Part shown: positions 11,239 through 19,434 of the stretch, piece after piece
Position numbering within the stretch: position 1 is the first letter of the stretch
Layout: the number at the start of each line of letters is the position of its first letter
NCBI RefSeq assembly: GCF_008801925.2
Contig: NZ_CP062807.1
Location: 61,310-125,309 of the forward strand
Direction of reading: 5' to 3'
From: Cupriavidus basilensis
GTDB taxonomy: Bacteria; Pseudomonadota; Gammaproteobacteria; Burkholderiales; Burkholderiaceae
DNA: 64,000 bases
Program-made: the position numbers and the translations under genes
The notes under the pieces: model-generated
Told to the model about the DNA's origin: nothing
Seen by the model: only the letters and a program-made list of their open reading frames with translations
Database searches by the model: none

Positions 11239-12502
11239 CAATACACCGATGCCGGGGATCTACGCATTGATCCCTTGCCTTGGCGCGGCCCTGGTCATCG
11301 CATTTGGTGAGCGTGCCAGCAGGGTAGGGAAGCTGCTGACGAATCGTGCAGTGGTCTACGCCGGGAAGCTCTCGTACACGCTCTACCTTTGGCATTGGCC
11401 GGTTCTGTTTGCACTGCGCAGATTCCACTTGACGTCCGACGCTTGGACGCTCGTTGGTATTCTCTTTTGCGCGGGGCTGGCCATGGCTACTCACCATTGG
11501 ATTGAGGAGCCTATACGCCGGCGGAACTGGACGAACCGAAAGACGGCGCTGGTGCTGTTTGTAGCGCCTGTATGCGCGCTTGGGTGCCTGCTGCCGATCG
11601 CGAAAGCAACGGACAATTTCGCGGCGTTCTACCCGAAGGACCTTCGCGCCAGCTACGAGCAAACGGGGCACTCAGTGTTCCAAGGCAAGCGCGCTGACGC
11701 CTGCTGGAACAAAGTCGAGTTGACTGACCCGTCAACATGCTGGCTCGGACAGGCTGCTGCTTCCCCCACGGCGATCTACTGGGGAGATTCGCATGCGTAC
11801 CATCTCGTCCCTTTCATCGACCAGCTAGGCAAAGAGTTCGGGCTCTCAATTCATGACGTCACGCTCTCCATGTGCCCGCCGATCGGACGAGGTCCCGCTC
11901 GAGCCGGCAATCCGGCCTTCCAGGCGCATCGAGAGGAGTGCCTGCGGCACAACGAAGCAGTCTTCAGCTACGTGCTTGCTCATCCGGAAATCAACCATGT
12001 CATCATGGCGGCCGTCTGGCAAGGCTATGTGGGTGTCCAAGGCGCTACGGAACCCAATACCCATGGGTTCCTGCCAGGCGATACGTACTTCCATGACACG
12101 GTTGCCAAACTGCTTGCCGCTGGGAAGCGCGTGGTTCTGCTGGACGATGTACCGATCGTGCCGGCTGAGCTTGAGAACTGCATCTCGAATCGGCTATATG
12201 GGGTAGGGGCGGACAGCGATTGCACCTATGCGGAATCGCGCGCACGCGAGGACCACAAGGTAGCCGAAAAGCTGCTGGCAGACCTGAAGCAGCAGTTTCC
12301 GAGCATTTCGATCGTCCACACCTACGATGTCCCTTGTGACGGCGGCAGGTGCCAGTTGCAGTTGTTCGGTGTCGCCCTATACCGTCACAACGACACCGGC
12401 CACCTCGGGCAAGGCGGAAGCGAGATCTACTATCGCGCATACCGGGCGAAGCACTCCGGAGAGTTGGAGGACATTTTTGGCGAGCGTGGCACGACGAAAT
12501 AA
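11239..12502 (+). pseudogene. acyltransferase-3 / SGNH protein (OafA/YrhL type), 5' end removed by the transposon
   Basis: The reading frame enters from the transposon end and runs to 12502. Outside the transposon it begins with the last membrane helices of an acyltransferase-3 domain (YAGKLSYTLYLWHWPVLFAL, ATHHWIEEPIRRR) and continues into a C-terminal SGNH-like domain (YWGDSHAYHLVPFID with the GDS nucleophile motif, and a late HLGQGG). Complete members are about 650 residues and O-acetylate surface polysaccharide; here roughly the first 200 residues, including most of the membrane part, are missing. It is therefore non-functional as a transferase. Confidence 0.85.
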
Positions 12503-12666
12503 TTTCATCAAATCGCCGACGCCGATCAGCTGGCCAGCGGTCCTGCAGCTGCTCGCGCCACTTGGTTGAGATCCCTTGAATCCCTTACGCTGTCTTAGGT
12601 TTCAACGAGGATGAAGGCTGTGACGTACCTTCAAACATTTTGATGGATACCGGCAGCGATTCGCAT

Positions 12667-13023
12667 TCACTCGCCCTCATAGGCAGCGCGCCATATGGCC
12701 TCTGCCAGTCCTCGCCAGCCCATGCTTTCAGCCGCCCTTTGCACGGGGGGAGAACGGAATACTTTCTCGAAGATGGCGGGCTCTGGCAACGCTCGTGGGC
12801 GTTCGAGCAGAGTGCGCAATTCGTGCCGCGCCTCTTCAACAGCGTCACCTGCCGCCCTGCCGGCAGCATTTTCCCAGCCACTGAATCCGCCAGAGCCTTC
12901 GGCGAGTTCGTCCAGGGCGTCCAGCAGGCGCTGGGCGGCTTGACCAACGGTAGGAAAGGGGAAAGGCTCGGCGCCGTCCCGTGCGGGAAACTGGCAGCCG
13001 GCGGAGTGTTTGCTGTTGCCCAT
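12667..13023 (-). CDS. uncharacterised 118-aa protein behind a LexA box
   Basis: I do not recognise the family. The protein is soluble, helical and acidic (VGQAAQRLLDALDELAEG, EEARHELRTLLERP), with no signal peptide or membrane helix. It was preferred over the overlapping plus-strand frame because its composition is that of a normal protein. A perfect LexA operator lies 18 bp upstream of the ATG at 13023, so the gene is probably induced by DNA damage. SOS-induced small plasmid genes can act in mutagenesis, cell-division arrest or anti-SOS; none of these can be chosen from sequence. Confidence 0.6.
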   Translation of the reverse strand: MGNSKHSAGCQFPARDGAEPFPFPTVGQAAQRLLDALDELAEGSGGFSGWENAAGRAAGDAVEEARHELRTLLERPRALPEPAIFEKVFRSPPVQRAAESMGWRGLAEAIWRAAYEGE

Positions 13024-13041
13024 GGTCCACTTTTTCGATGA

Positions 13042-13057
13042 CTGTATAAATATACAG
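13042..13057. promoter_or_regulatory. LexA (SOS) box
   Basis: CTGTATAAATATACAG matches the Enterobacteria/Betaproteobacteria LexA consensus CTGT-N8-ACAG perfectly, with an AT-only centre. It is 18 bp from the start of the minus-strand 118-aa gene and 158 bp before the PIN-domain gene on the plus strand. Control of the nearer gene is most likely. Confidence 0.85.
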
Positions 13058-13215
13058 TATCGATGAATGGCGCCGATGGCGCCACCTAGAGATCGCGCGG
13101 CGGGGCGCGATATCCGCCGCCCCCATCAGGGCCCCCTTGGCCAAGCGCGACCCCGATGCTCCTAAACACCAGTACATGCGAGAATTGACGTATTCCACAC
13201 TCGACGCTGTCGCTC

Positions 13216-14382
13216 ATGGACCAGAGCATTCACGACCAGATCCTAGCCGGTGAAATCACCGCACTGACTATCGACACGTCGGTCTTTGAGAAGAATGGCC
13301 TCGCGCTTGAAAGCGGGCTACTTGCCCAACTGGTCCAATTTCAGGGAAGCGACATCGCCCTCGTCATCCCGAACACTGTGGCAAACGAGGTGAAGCGACA
13401 CCTAGCCCGTAACGCCGCTGACGCGACTAAAGCCTTACGGAATGCACTGCAATCCGTCGCGAGGCATCAGGCGGTGAGCACGGCGCATCAGACACAGCTA
13501 GACGCGCTCATCGGCGACGCCATAAAGAATGACGAACAGCGTGCCCGAAGCAGGTTCGATGAGTGGGCTGAACGTGTTGGCGTAGAGGTGATTGATGAGG
13601 CAGACTTCGCGTCGATTGGTGAGGTAATGCGCCGCTACGAGCAGGGCGAGCCGCCGTTTGCCGAAACGGGAGACAAGAAGCACGAATTTCCGGATGCGGT
13701 GGCGCTGTCGACGCTTGAAGGCTGGGCGGAAGAAAAGGACACACGGATATTGGCGGTGGCTCAGGACAAGGACTGGCAGCGTTACGGCGCCCAATCGGTT
13801 CGCGTCGTGGTAGTCGATGACCTGGCCGATGCGCTCGCCGCCATGCAGCGCTGGACGGAGGTTGCCGACCCCTCAGTCCGGTTGGCCGCTCAGTTTGCTG
13901 CCGGCGATGCGATCGGATTACGGGCAGCGGTCCTGGAGGCGGCACGACATCAGGTTGACCAGTTCAGTTTTGATGTGGAGGCGGATTCCCAGTTCTCCGT
14001 CGAGGAAGATGATGTCGAGACTTCCGTTGAGGATGTCAGTCTCGATATTCCAGACGCGACGGGCGCCACGCTGGATACGGTATCTCACAGTGAAGGTCAG
14101 GCTGTAATTAGGGTATGTGGGACCGCCACCGTCTCGGTAACTGTGAGCTTCAGCTTTCAGAAGTGGGATGGCGTGGACCGTGAGTACATGGACATGGGCA
14201 CCGCGGAATTGACCGAAACTGCCGAAGTCGAGTTCGCTGCTCTTGTCACCGTTGACACCAACGAGGGATTGACGATCGACGACGTCGAGATCCTACCCAC
14301 GGCTCACAATCTGTATTTCAATGACATCGAGCCGGACTGGATGAATGATCCGGACAACTACGACACCTACGAACAAGAGTGA
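13216..14382 (+). CDS. PIN-domain protein (DUF4935-like), 388 aa
   Basis: Residues 1-205 look like a PIN-fold nuclease: an early Asp in ALTIDTSVFEKNGLAL, a conserved Glu near TVANEVKRHL, and a third acidic cluster in GDKKHEFPDAVALSTLE with AVAQDKDW. Such proteins cut RNA as toxins or defence effectors. The remaining ~180 residues are acidic and beta-rich and not recognised. There is no antitoxin-sized partner beside it, so a simple VapBC role is unlikely. The LexA box 158 bp upstream might also influence it. Confidence 0.7.
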   Translation: MDQSIHDQILAGEITALTIDTSVFEKNGLALESGLLAQLVQFQGSDIALVIPNTVANEVKRHLARNAADATKALRNALQSVARHQAVSTAHQTQLDALIGDAIKNDEQRARSRFDEWAERVGVEVIDEADFASIGEVMRRYEQGEPPFAETGDKKHEFPDAVALSTLEGWAEEKDTRILAVAQDKDWQRYGAQSVRVVVVDDLADALAAMQRWTEVADPSVRLAAQFAAGDAIGLRAAVLEAARHQVDQFSFDVEADSQFSVEEDDVETSVEDVSLDIPDATGATLDTVSHSEGQAVIRVCGTATVSVTVSFSFQKWDGVDREYMDMGTAELTETAEVEFAALVTVDTNEGLTIDDVEILPTAHNLYFNDIEPDWMNDPDNYDTYEQE

Positions 14383-14504
14383 GGCGACAACTATGCTGCG
14401 GGCTTCCGGCTCTTCATGCTCGCGCTGTCTGTAGATCTTGTACCTGAGGCGAAGTCCGGCTAATTCGCGCATCTTTTCACTACAGCTCAGCTAATTCCGG
14501 TTCC

Positions 14505-15137
14505 TCACACTTCGCGCCGAAAACGCCCCGGTGGCGTCGCACCTGGCCGCTTTATCTTGAACCAATCTGAATGGCCGTCGCCGCCCACGTAGGGACTGCC
14601 GACGCGCTTGGCCACCACCCCCTCCATTTGAAGCGCCAGGACGGCCTGGTAGAGCCATTCGCCATCGTCCACGTCTTCAACGTACAGCAGGCCCTCCTTA
14701 ATGGGCTCGAGCAGCTTGCGAAGTCTCAACTTGCGAGTCTCGAAGGGTAGGCCGCGAAGGTCTTTGCCACGAAGGGCCAATAAGTCGAAAACGCAATAAA
14801 CCGCCAGCGGATCACCCGCAGCCAAGCCGCGCCGTTTGGCGCGAGCATGTAACTTGGCAAAGTCAGACCGCCCCACTTCGTCCAGCACGGCGATTTCGCC
14901 GTCTAGTATGGTAGCTGGCGGTAGCCTCGCCAAGATTGGAAGCACCTCGGGAAACCACCTGGTGCAGTCAGTGCCGTGACGCGTCTTGAGCGCTGGCACA
15001 GTGGTCGAGGCCAGCATCCGGTACCCATCGAACTTGAATTCATAGCGCCAGTCACCACGGGTCGGCAAGGCCAGCGCCTTGCGCGCCAGCATGGGTGTGA
15101 CCTCGGCCAGCTGCAGCGCCCCTTCGCGGGAGGCCAT
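14505..15137 (-). CDS. minimal ATP-dependent DNA ligase (LigD-type adenylation domain, 210 aa)
   Basis: Seals nicks using ATP. The nucleotidyltransferase motif I with the AMP-accepting Lys is K35 in RYEFKFDGYRML. Further ligase motifs are TILDGEIAVLDE, YCVFDLLALRG, MEGVVAKR and DWFKIKRPG. The protein stops right after the last motif, so the OB-fold domain of full ligases is absent; such short forms exist on Burkholderiales replicons. It is downstream of a DUF2188 gene with a 4-bp gap, so they form an operon, perhaps for end-joining or plasmid DNA repair. Confidence 0.88.
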   Translation of the reverse strand: MASREGALQLAEVTPMLARKALALPTRGDWRYEFKFDGYRMLASTTVPALKTRHGTDCTRWFPEVLPILARLPPATILDGEIAVLDEVGRSDFAKLHARAKRRGLAAGDPLAVYCVFDLLALRGKDLRGLPFETRKLRLRKLLEPIKEGLLYVEDVDDGEWLYQAVLALQMEGVVAKRVGSPYVGGDGHSDWFKIKRPGATPPGRFRREV

Positions 15138-15141
15138 GGCG

Positions 15142-15366
15142 TTAGCCCGGCACGTTGCGCGGGTCGTTCCTGTAGCTGTTCCGCATACGGATCTGACTGT
15201 CGCGTCCGAGCACCAGCAACTCGCACTTCTCGCGCCTGGCCAATTCGATGCCCGCGGCGACTACCTCGGCCTGGTCGGAGTGGTGCGAGCCCGCGCCCGT
15301 CGCCCCTTCGAGTTTTACGTCCCGGTCGTCGTGGTGGGATAAGACATGAACATTTGCGGTGGTCAT
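15142..15366 (-). CDS. DUF2188-domain protein (74 aa)
   Basis: A short protein with the DUF2188 pattern: NVHVLSHHDDRDVKLEGA, then QAEVVAAGIELARREKCELLV and a final GRDSQIRMRNSYRNDP. The function of the family is unknown. The ATG at 15366 was chosen because family members start just before NVHV. It is directly upstream of the DNA ligase and divergent from the RHH-like gene at 15505. Confidence 0.85.
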   Translation of the reverse strand: MTTANVHVLSHHDDRDVKLEGATGAGSHHSDQAEVVAAGIELARREKCELLVLGRDSQIRMRNSYRNDPRNVPG

Positions 15367-15504
15367 GACTCTCTGCCTCCTGTGGTTCTCTTCCAGTGTT
15401 GGCTGGAGTACGGGTCCTGCGCCATCGGAATGTGTCCGACACGAGTGCCGCGCCAATACTTTTTTTATAGTATTGTTTCGCATGTGATAAATGGACAGAC
15501 GACT

Positions 15505-15759
15505 ATGCAGCCTCATACCGTTCTCAACCTTAGCCTCCACCCGTCAGACCACGAGCATTTGCTCAATGCGGCCAACGCCGCAGGCTACTCTGTGGATGAG
15601 TATGCGCGCTTAGTGCTGCATAGGGCCAGTACCGCAACTCTCGAACTTGTCCAGCAACCCCAACAGGGGGCGAATCGTTCACCCGATGAACAAGCAACGG
15701 TCGAGCCGTCTGTGCGAAATCTGCACGACCTGCTATCCTTGGTGCACAAGTACACTTGA
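15505..15759 (+). CDS. small ribbon-helix-helix-like protein (84 aa)
   Basis: Residues 3-40 (HTVLNLSLHPSDHEHLLNAA, then GYSVDEYARLVLHRAS) fit a ribbon-helix-helix fold, as in DUF1778-type antitoxins and plasmid repressors; the rest is an unstructured tail. The start at 15505 follows an AT-rich inverted repeat (AATACT/AGTATT near 15462-15475), a possible own operator. It is probably a DNA-binding regulator; the link to a toxin is not shown. Confidence 0.55.
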   Translation: MQPHTVLNLSLHPSDHEHLLNAANAAGYSVDEYARLVLHRASTATLELVQQPQQGANRSPDEQATVEPSVRNLHDLLSLVHKYT

Positions 15760-15768
15760 ATTGAATCT

Positions 15769-16002
15769 ATGGCTGCACAGAAGGATAACGGCGAAGTCCT
15801 GCGCGAACTGATTGAGCAGGCCCAACTTACGCAGGAAGAGGCACTTACGCTTGTCAACGAAGGGCAGGCTTTTCCTATTGCCCTGTCCACCTGGAAGTCA
15901 TACCTCGCAGCGCAAGATAGCCGCCGGCGGCGCAATTGTCCTGAGGTGGTGATTCGGCACGCTGAGCGGGTTCTTAGTGCCTCTGGCGCCACAACCGAAT
16001 AA
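15769..16002 (+). CDS. small helix-turn-helix-like protein (77 aa)
   Basis: Not assigned to a family. The segment LIEQAQLTQEEALTLVNEG followed by IALSTWKSYLAA has the length and pattern of a helix-turn-helix, followed by a basic patch (DSRRRRNCP). It begins 9 bp after the RHH-like gene, so the two are probably cotranscribed. A 16-bp backbone palindrome lies 15 bp after its stop. Confidence 0.5.
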   Translation: MAAQKDNGEVLRELIEQAQLTQEEALTLVNEGQAFPIALSTWKSYLAAQDSRRRRNCPEVVIRHAERVLSASGATTE

Positions 16003-16017
16003 GTGCCATTTCGGTCA

Positions 16018-16033
16018 TTTCCAACGTTGGAAA
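16018..16033. repeat. backbone palindrome copy 1 (TTTCCAACGTTGGAAA)
   Basis: A perfect dyad, the first of twelve copies of TTTCYRACGTYRGAAA in the window. It lies between the 77-aa gene and the gene pair ending in the AbiEii-type protein, about 105 bp before the next start. Confidence 0.85.
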
Positions 16034-16138
16034 TAGGGCTATCGCAGAACTCTGTCCGCGGCCCTCGCTCCAAGAGGTACCTGGCTTCGATTAGACAAAC
16101 TAGGTCGGCTTTGCCATACTCTGAATAGAGTGAAAATC

Positions 16139-16339
16139 ATGGTCACGTTAGCTCAATACCCTCAACTGCGAATGCTGGTCTGGAATCGTCCCGGTACAAC
16201 CCGCGTGGATGATCGGGAAGCGTTCGCCCTCTATGAGGCTAATTGGCGACATGTGGATCAACAGCACATGACCCGTCCTGAGCGCGACCTTGTTCGCCGG
16301 CTGACCAATCAATTCGGAAACGGGGTCCTTCTTGTATAA
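16139..16339 (+). CDS. small protein upstream of and overlapping the AbiEii-type gene (66 aa)
   Basis: A compact soluble protein (LAQYPQLRMLVWNRPGTTRV, then DREAFALYEANWRHVD) without a recognised domain. The ATG at 16139 was taken; a GTG 9 bp upstream is possible. Its end overlaps the next gene by 8 bp, so the two are translationally coupled. In AbiE systems an upstream antitoxin precedes the nucleotidyltransferase; this protein is much shorter than AbiEi, so an antitoxin role is only a guess from position. Confidence 0.6.
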   Translation: MVTLAQYPQLRMLVWNRPGTTRVDDREAFALYEANWRHVDQQHMTRPERDLVRRLTNQFGNGVLLV

Positions 16340-17357
16340 CCGAGAACATCACCAGCGGATCGCTAAACTGCTGTCCCAACTCGACGGTTCATTTTTGCGA
16401 GAATGCGATACTTATTTTGGTGGCGGTACGGCCATTGTTCTTTCTCCGGGGGCCGATGAGTATCGCGAATCGGTCGACGTAGACTTTATGGTCGGTTCCT
16501 CCGAGGGTTATCGGAAGCTTCGAGAAGCCATCCGCGAGAAGGAAGGGCTCCAAGGCGTTGCCGCGCAGGGTCAAAGAATTGAATTGCTACGCGACGTGCG
16601 GACCGACCAATATGGCGTCCGGACGTTCGCAGTGATCGATGGCGTTCCTCTCAAGATCGAGTTCGTTCATGAGGGGCGTATCAAGGTCGTCGGGGCACCA
16701 AGCCCATTGATGGGCGTGCCGGTCCTCTCGCGGGAAGACATGTATGCGGAGAAATTGCTCGCAAACGACGACCGCCAGGGCGACATCCAGAGCATGTATC
16801 GGGACATCATCGACCTGGGCATGATGGTGGAGAAGTGGGGAAGCATCCCCACTGCAGCTGTCGAGAAGGCTATGGGTGCCTATGGGAAAGCCATCATTTC
16901 CTCATTCGCGAAAGCCACAGAGAAGCTCTCGAGCGATCGACCATTGATGCTGGAATGCCTCTCCAGTATGAAAATGGCGGATGACCTCGCGGATCGCATC
17001 CCCGCGTTGCTTCAGGCCGAGCTCCTGCGCCTCCAACCGGAGCGGGAGCGGATTGCTCCGCCGCCGCCGGCGGACGAGATCATTGCCGCGTCACCCGACC
17101 TTCAGCAGTTTCTGGCCACCACGAGCCGGAGTGTCCAGCATGGCAATTACGAATCCGGCCAATATGCGGGTCGCATCCTGTGGGGCAATGACAAGTGCTG
17201 CGTCCAGGATCTCGGACGCAACACCGTCGTTATCCACCCCACAGAGCATTGGCATGCTTCCCCGCCAGTTGGCACCTATGTCAAGGTGAAATACCAACAC
17301 ACCATTGCCGATTGGAAGGCAGTCGACCGGGACTCGGACCGCTCCCACACTCGCTAG
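16332..17357 (+). CDS. AbiEii/AbiGii-type nucleotidyltransferase with C-terminal KfrB-like domain (341 aa)
   Basis: The N-terminal part is a nucleotidyltransferase of the AbiEii toxin type: FGGGTAIVLSPGAD, then ESVDVDFMVGSS with the metal-binding D-x-D, and a downstream REDMYAEKLLAN. AbiEii enzymes are toxins that modify tRNA in phage abortive infection. The last ~60 residues (GQYAGRILWGNDK, QDLGRNTVVIHP, VGTYVKVKYQ) resemble the KfrB domain also seen at the end of the relaxase of this window. The gene starts with TTG at 16332 inside the upstream gene. The fusion suggests a plasmid-specific role. Confidence 0.8.
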   Translation: MYNREHHQRIAKLLSQLDGSFLRECDTYFGGGTAIVLSPGADEYRESVDVDFMVGSSEGYRKLREAIREKEGLQGVAAQGQRIELLRDVRTDQYGVRTFAVIDGVPLKIEFVHEGRIKVVGAPSPLMGVPVLSREDMYAEKLLANDDRQGDIQSMYRDIIDLGMMVEKWGSIPTAAVEKAMGAYGKAIISSFAKATEKLSSDRPLMLECLSSMKMADDLADRIPALLQAELLRLQPERERIAPPPPADEIIAASPDLQQFLATTSRSVQHGNYESGQYAGRILWGNDKCCVQDLGRNTVVIHPTEHWHASPPVGTYVKVKYQHTIADWKAVDRDSDRSHTR

Positions 17358-17358
17358 G

Positions 17359-17374
17359 TTTCCAACGTCAGAAA
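17359..17374. repeat. backbone palindrome copy 2 (TTTCCAACGTCAGAAA)
   Basis: Begins one base after the AbiEii-type stop and 15 bp before the -35 box of the promoter at 17390. One half-site is the CCAAC form and the other the CTGAC form. Confidence 0.85.
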
Positions 17375-17389
17375 GCCGCCCGCTAGGAA

Positions 17390-17419
17390 TTGACAGAAGT
17401 GCACAAGTGCACCTAACAT
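17390..17419 (+). promoter_or_regulatory. promoter with GTGCACAAGTGCAC dyad in the spacer
   Basis: TTGACA (17390-17395), an 18-bp spacer and TAACAT (17414-17419). The spacer holds GTGCACAAGTGCAC (17399-17412). The same architecture recurs at 30001. It should drive the start of the small-gene array beginning at 17481. Confidence 0.7.
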
Positions 17420-17480
17420 TGCCATTGCGCGGGAATGCGCGCGAGGAGGCACAGGCCTCCCGCTGTCAATACCACCTAGG

Positions 17481-17678
17481 ATGCAAATGACCAAAGAACA
17501 ACAGGCCGCCTACGATACGCTCCTGAAAGGGTTGCAGCAGAAGCTCCTGAGCGTATCGAGGGCTCTGGACGACACCCCCTACGAAAGCCCCAAATACGAT
17601 GAGCTCACCGCGAGTTTGACCAGAATCACCGAAAGCCTCGCGAAGCTCGATGACGTGGGCAATACCCTTCGAGGCTAA
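17481..17678 (+). CDS. small helical protein, first gene of the small-gene array (65 aa)
   Basis: A predicted helical hairpin protein (TKEQQAAYDTLLKGLQQKLL, then ELTASLTRITESLAKLDD), with no known family. It starts 60 bp after the GTGCAC-type promoter. A second ATG two codons later is equally possible. It heads a series of very short rightward genes. Confidence 0.6.
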   Translation: MQMTKEQQAAYDTLLKGLQQKLLSVSRALDDTPYESPKYDELTASLTRITESLAKLDDVGNTLRG

Positions 17679-17697
17679 CTGCACCGCGGATTGCGCG

Positions 17698-17955
17698 ATG
17701 GATATCCAATTGCACGGGGGTGGCCGTTGGGCTATGTCAGGACCTCAGCAACGATGGTCGGGCGACGACCAGATGCAAACGGCCGTATTCGCGGGACAGG
17801 AAATGATCGCAGTCGCCGACGATTTCGGCGGATATCGACTCACCTACTTGGCCTATGAGGCACGGGGCTTCCTGACTATTGATGGCGCGAAGGAAAGTGC
17901 CTCGGAGTTTGCGAGTCGCGTTCTGGCGCGAATGGCCTCGATGATTGCTCCATAG
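17698..17955 (+). CDS. small uncharacterised protein (85 aa)
   Basis: A soluble protein with a likely beta-rich core (QTAVFAGQEMIAVADD, YRLTYLAYEARGFLTIDG) and a C-terminal helix. No family is recognised. The ATG at 17698 lies 19 bp after the previous gene. It is part of the small-gene array. Confidence 0.55.
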   Translation: MDIQLHGGGRWAMSGPQQRWSGDDQMQTAVFAGQEMIAVADDFGGYRLTYLAYEARGFLTIDGAKESASEFASRVLARMASMIAP

Positions 17956-18000
17956 ACGTTGGTGTCAAGGCCCTCAAGGGCCAACAGAAAAGAGAGTGCC

Positions 18001-18243
18001 ATGCACCTACAACTCGTGATTAGCCCGTCGCACTTCGTTGACCGCTACGATCGTCGGGTTCTTACCGACGCGGGCCAGCCAGGTATGGACGGCAAGGAAG
18101 GGGCCGGATCGACGACTGAGGTATATCGAAACCGGGTTGCAGCGGCGATTTACGCCAACTGCGACCACTTGGACAATGCCCAACTGGATGAGATTGTCGC
18201 CTGGCTGCAAATCTACAAGCAAAGGAATGGGGGAGCCGAGTGA
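18001..18243 (+). CDS. small uncharacterised protein (80 aa), possibly cut short by a TGA
   Basis: Starts ATG at 18001 after AAAGAGAGTGCC and a small GGCCCT/AGGGCC hairpin. The C-terminal helix reads LDNAQLDEIVAWLQIYKQ. After the TGA at 18241 the same frame stays open for 40 more codons with a protein-like sequence (ERWLDFQFRAHRVRVHEQLA) and no start codon at its head, ending at 18384. The original gene may have been about 121 codons. The function is unknown. Confidence 0.6.
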   Translation: MHLQLVISPSHFVDRYDRRVLTDAGQPGMDGKEGAGSTTEVYRNRVAAAIYANCDHLDNAQLDEIVAWLQIYKQRNGGAE

Positions 18244-18429
18244 AATGAATGCGCGGAGAGATGGCTGGACTTTCAATTTCGCGCGCACCGGGTACGTGTG
18301 CATGAGCAGTTGGCAAACGAGTTGATCACTTGTGCCCGACAAGGCTACGACCGACAGAAAGCATCCTCGGTGGATGCGATGTAACGCCCCACAGGGTCAA
18401 CAGGGCCAAGAGGCTCAGAAAGGAGAAAA

Positions 18430-18714
18430 GTGGACAAACCGAACAATGAATTTACTATTTCCGAGGGTTGCGAATATCTGACGGTCAAGGCTGAAAAAGC
18501 TACACATATCATTCCCGTGCTTGAGGTGAAGGGAATCCGGGCGGAGCGTGCAGCAGGCTCCCATATCTACTGGTGGCAGCTCGTTATCGACACCTCTCAG
18601 GGTAGAGTCGTTCTAAAGGCGTTCGGCGGCAGCAGAGCAGACGCAGACGAGAAAGGCAGAGAGGAAGTGGACAAGGCGGCCAAGGAATTGGCTGACCGTC
18701 TGTATGCCAGATAG
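18430..18714 (+). CDS. small uncharacterised protein (94 aa)
   Basis: A GTG start at 18430 with a strong AAAGGAG 5 nt upstream. The sequence alternates beta strands (EYLTVKAEKATHIIPVLEV, HIYWWQLVIDT) and ends in a charged helix (DEKGREEVDKAAKELADRL). No family recognised. Its leader contains AACGCCCC followed by two GGG runs, like the other array members. Confidence 0.6.
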   Translation: MDKPNNEFTISEGCEYLTVKAEKATHIIPVLEVKGIRAERAAGSHIYWWQLVIDTSQGRVVLKAFGGSRADADEKGREEVDKAAKELADRLYAR

Positions 18715-18860
18715 GGCCCGAAGCGATTCTAAGGATTGATAGCGCGCCGTCGTGGGGTAGCAGAGAGCGCCCCACAAAGGCGCAGCAAGAGGATGCATCC
18801 CAATTGAAGAGGCAACTCGGTTGCCTGGAATCACCAGGCAGGGCGAGAAATGTAAAAGCC

Positions 18861-19001
18861 ATGAAGCGAATTGTTGAAGATCAGGGCCGAACAAGGATCA
18901 AGCGGGTGCCACTTGCTGAGCGCAACGCAGGGCAGTCCTGGTGGCGCCGATGGCTCTTGGCTCTGGCTGAGAGCTTAGCTTTGTCTGGTAAGTCTCACTA
19001 A
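18861..19001 (+). CDS. possible very small basic protein (46 aa)
   Basis: An ATG at 18861 opens a short basic frame (MKRIVEDQGRTRIKRVPL) ending in a hydrophobic helix (SWWRRWLLALAESLALS). A TTG at 18804 would give 65 residues. It fits the spacing of the array but has no clear ribosome-binding site, so it may not be a gene. Confidence 0.35.
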   Translation: MKRIVEDQGRTRIKRVPLAERNAGQSWWRRWLLALAESLALSGKSH

Positions 19002-19040
19002 TCGGAAAAGGAAAACGCCCCAACGGAGCCGAGGAGCCAT

Positions 19041-19304
19041 ATGACAACCAATCCGATCAAGAGCGCCACACTATTACTTCCGCCGCGCAGCGGCATGTCC
19101 TATGCCGTGTTGAGGCCCACGCTGCGGCAGTTGCTCGAGCCAGCGCAACGGCAGCTGAACACCTTGGCCACCGGGCACCCGAGCGGCTGGATCACGCCGC
19201 AGGCCACGGGACTGGGCTTCGCCCAATCGCGCCGGCCCGCCGGCGTGTCGATGGTGCCGACGGCTCCGCTGTGCGCCGTGGCCGCTGCGGTCGCGCAGTT
19301 GTAG
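19041..19304 (+). CDS. small uncharacterised protein (87 aa)
   Basis: Preceded by the GAAAACGCCCC leader and by GGAGCCGAGGAGCC just before the ATG at 19041. The sequence is Pro/Ala/Leu-rich (KSATLLLPPRSGMSYAVLRP, LNTLATGHPSGWITPQATG) without recognisable domains. It is followed by a good terminator, so it ends one transcription unit inside the array. Confidence 0.5.
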   Translation: MTTNPIKSATLLLPPRSGMSYAVLRPTLRQLLEPAQRQLNTLATGHPSGWITPQATGLGFAQSRRPAGVSMVPTAPLCAVAAAVAQL

Positions 19305-19317
19305 ACAGAACACCGAA

Positions 19318-19341
19318 ACCCGCTCTCGGCGGGTGTTTTTT
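19318..19341 (+). terminator. rho-independent terminator
   Basis: A stem ACCCGC/GCGGGT with a 5-base loop, followed by a run of T (19336-19341), just after the 87-aa gene. Confidence 0.8.
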
Positions 19342-19350
19342 GTCCGCTTG

Positions 19351-19385
19351 TCCATGCCGACAACTGGCATTGAAGGAAAACGCCC
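19351..19385 (+). repeat. 35-bp leader element, copy A
   Basis: A stretch starting TCCATGCCGACAACTGGCA and ending GAAAACGCCC. It matches copy B at 21029-21063 at 32 of 35 positions. Both copies follow a terminator and precede a small gene, so the element is a candidate promoter or structured leader. Confidence 0.7.
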
Positions 19386-19434
19386 ATCGTGGGTAGCGAG
19401 AGAGCATGCCCTCAGTGGCAAAGGAGAAAGGCCG

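Noticed and set aside
12640..13041. Plus-strand frame opposite the 118-aa LexA-box gene
   Set aside because: Less protein-like composition; the LexA box and promoter orientation fit the minus-strand gene.
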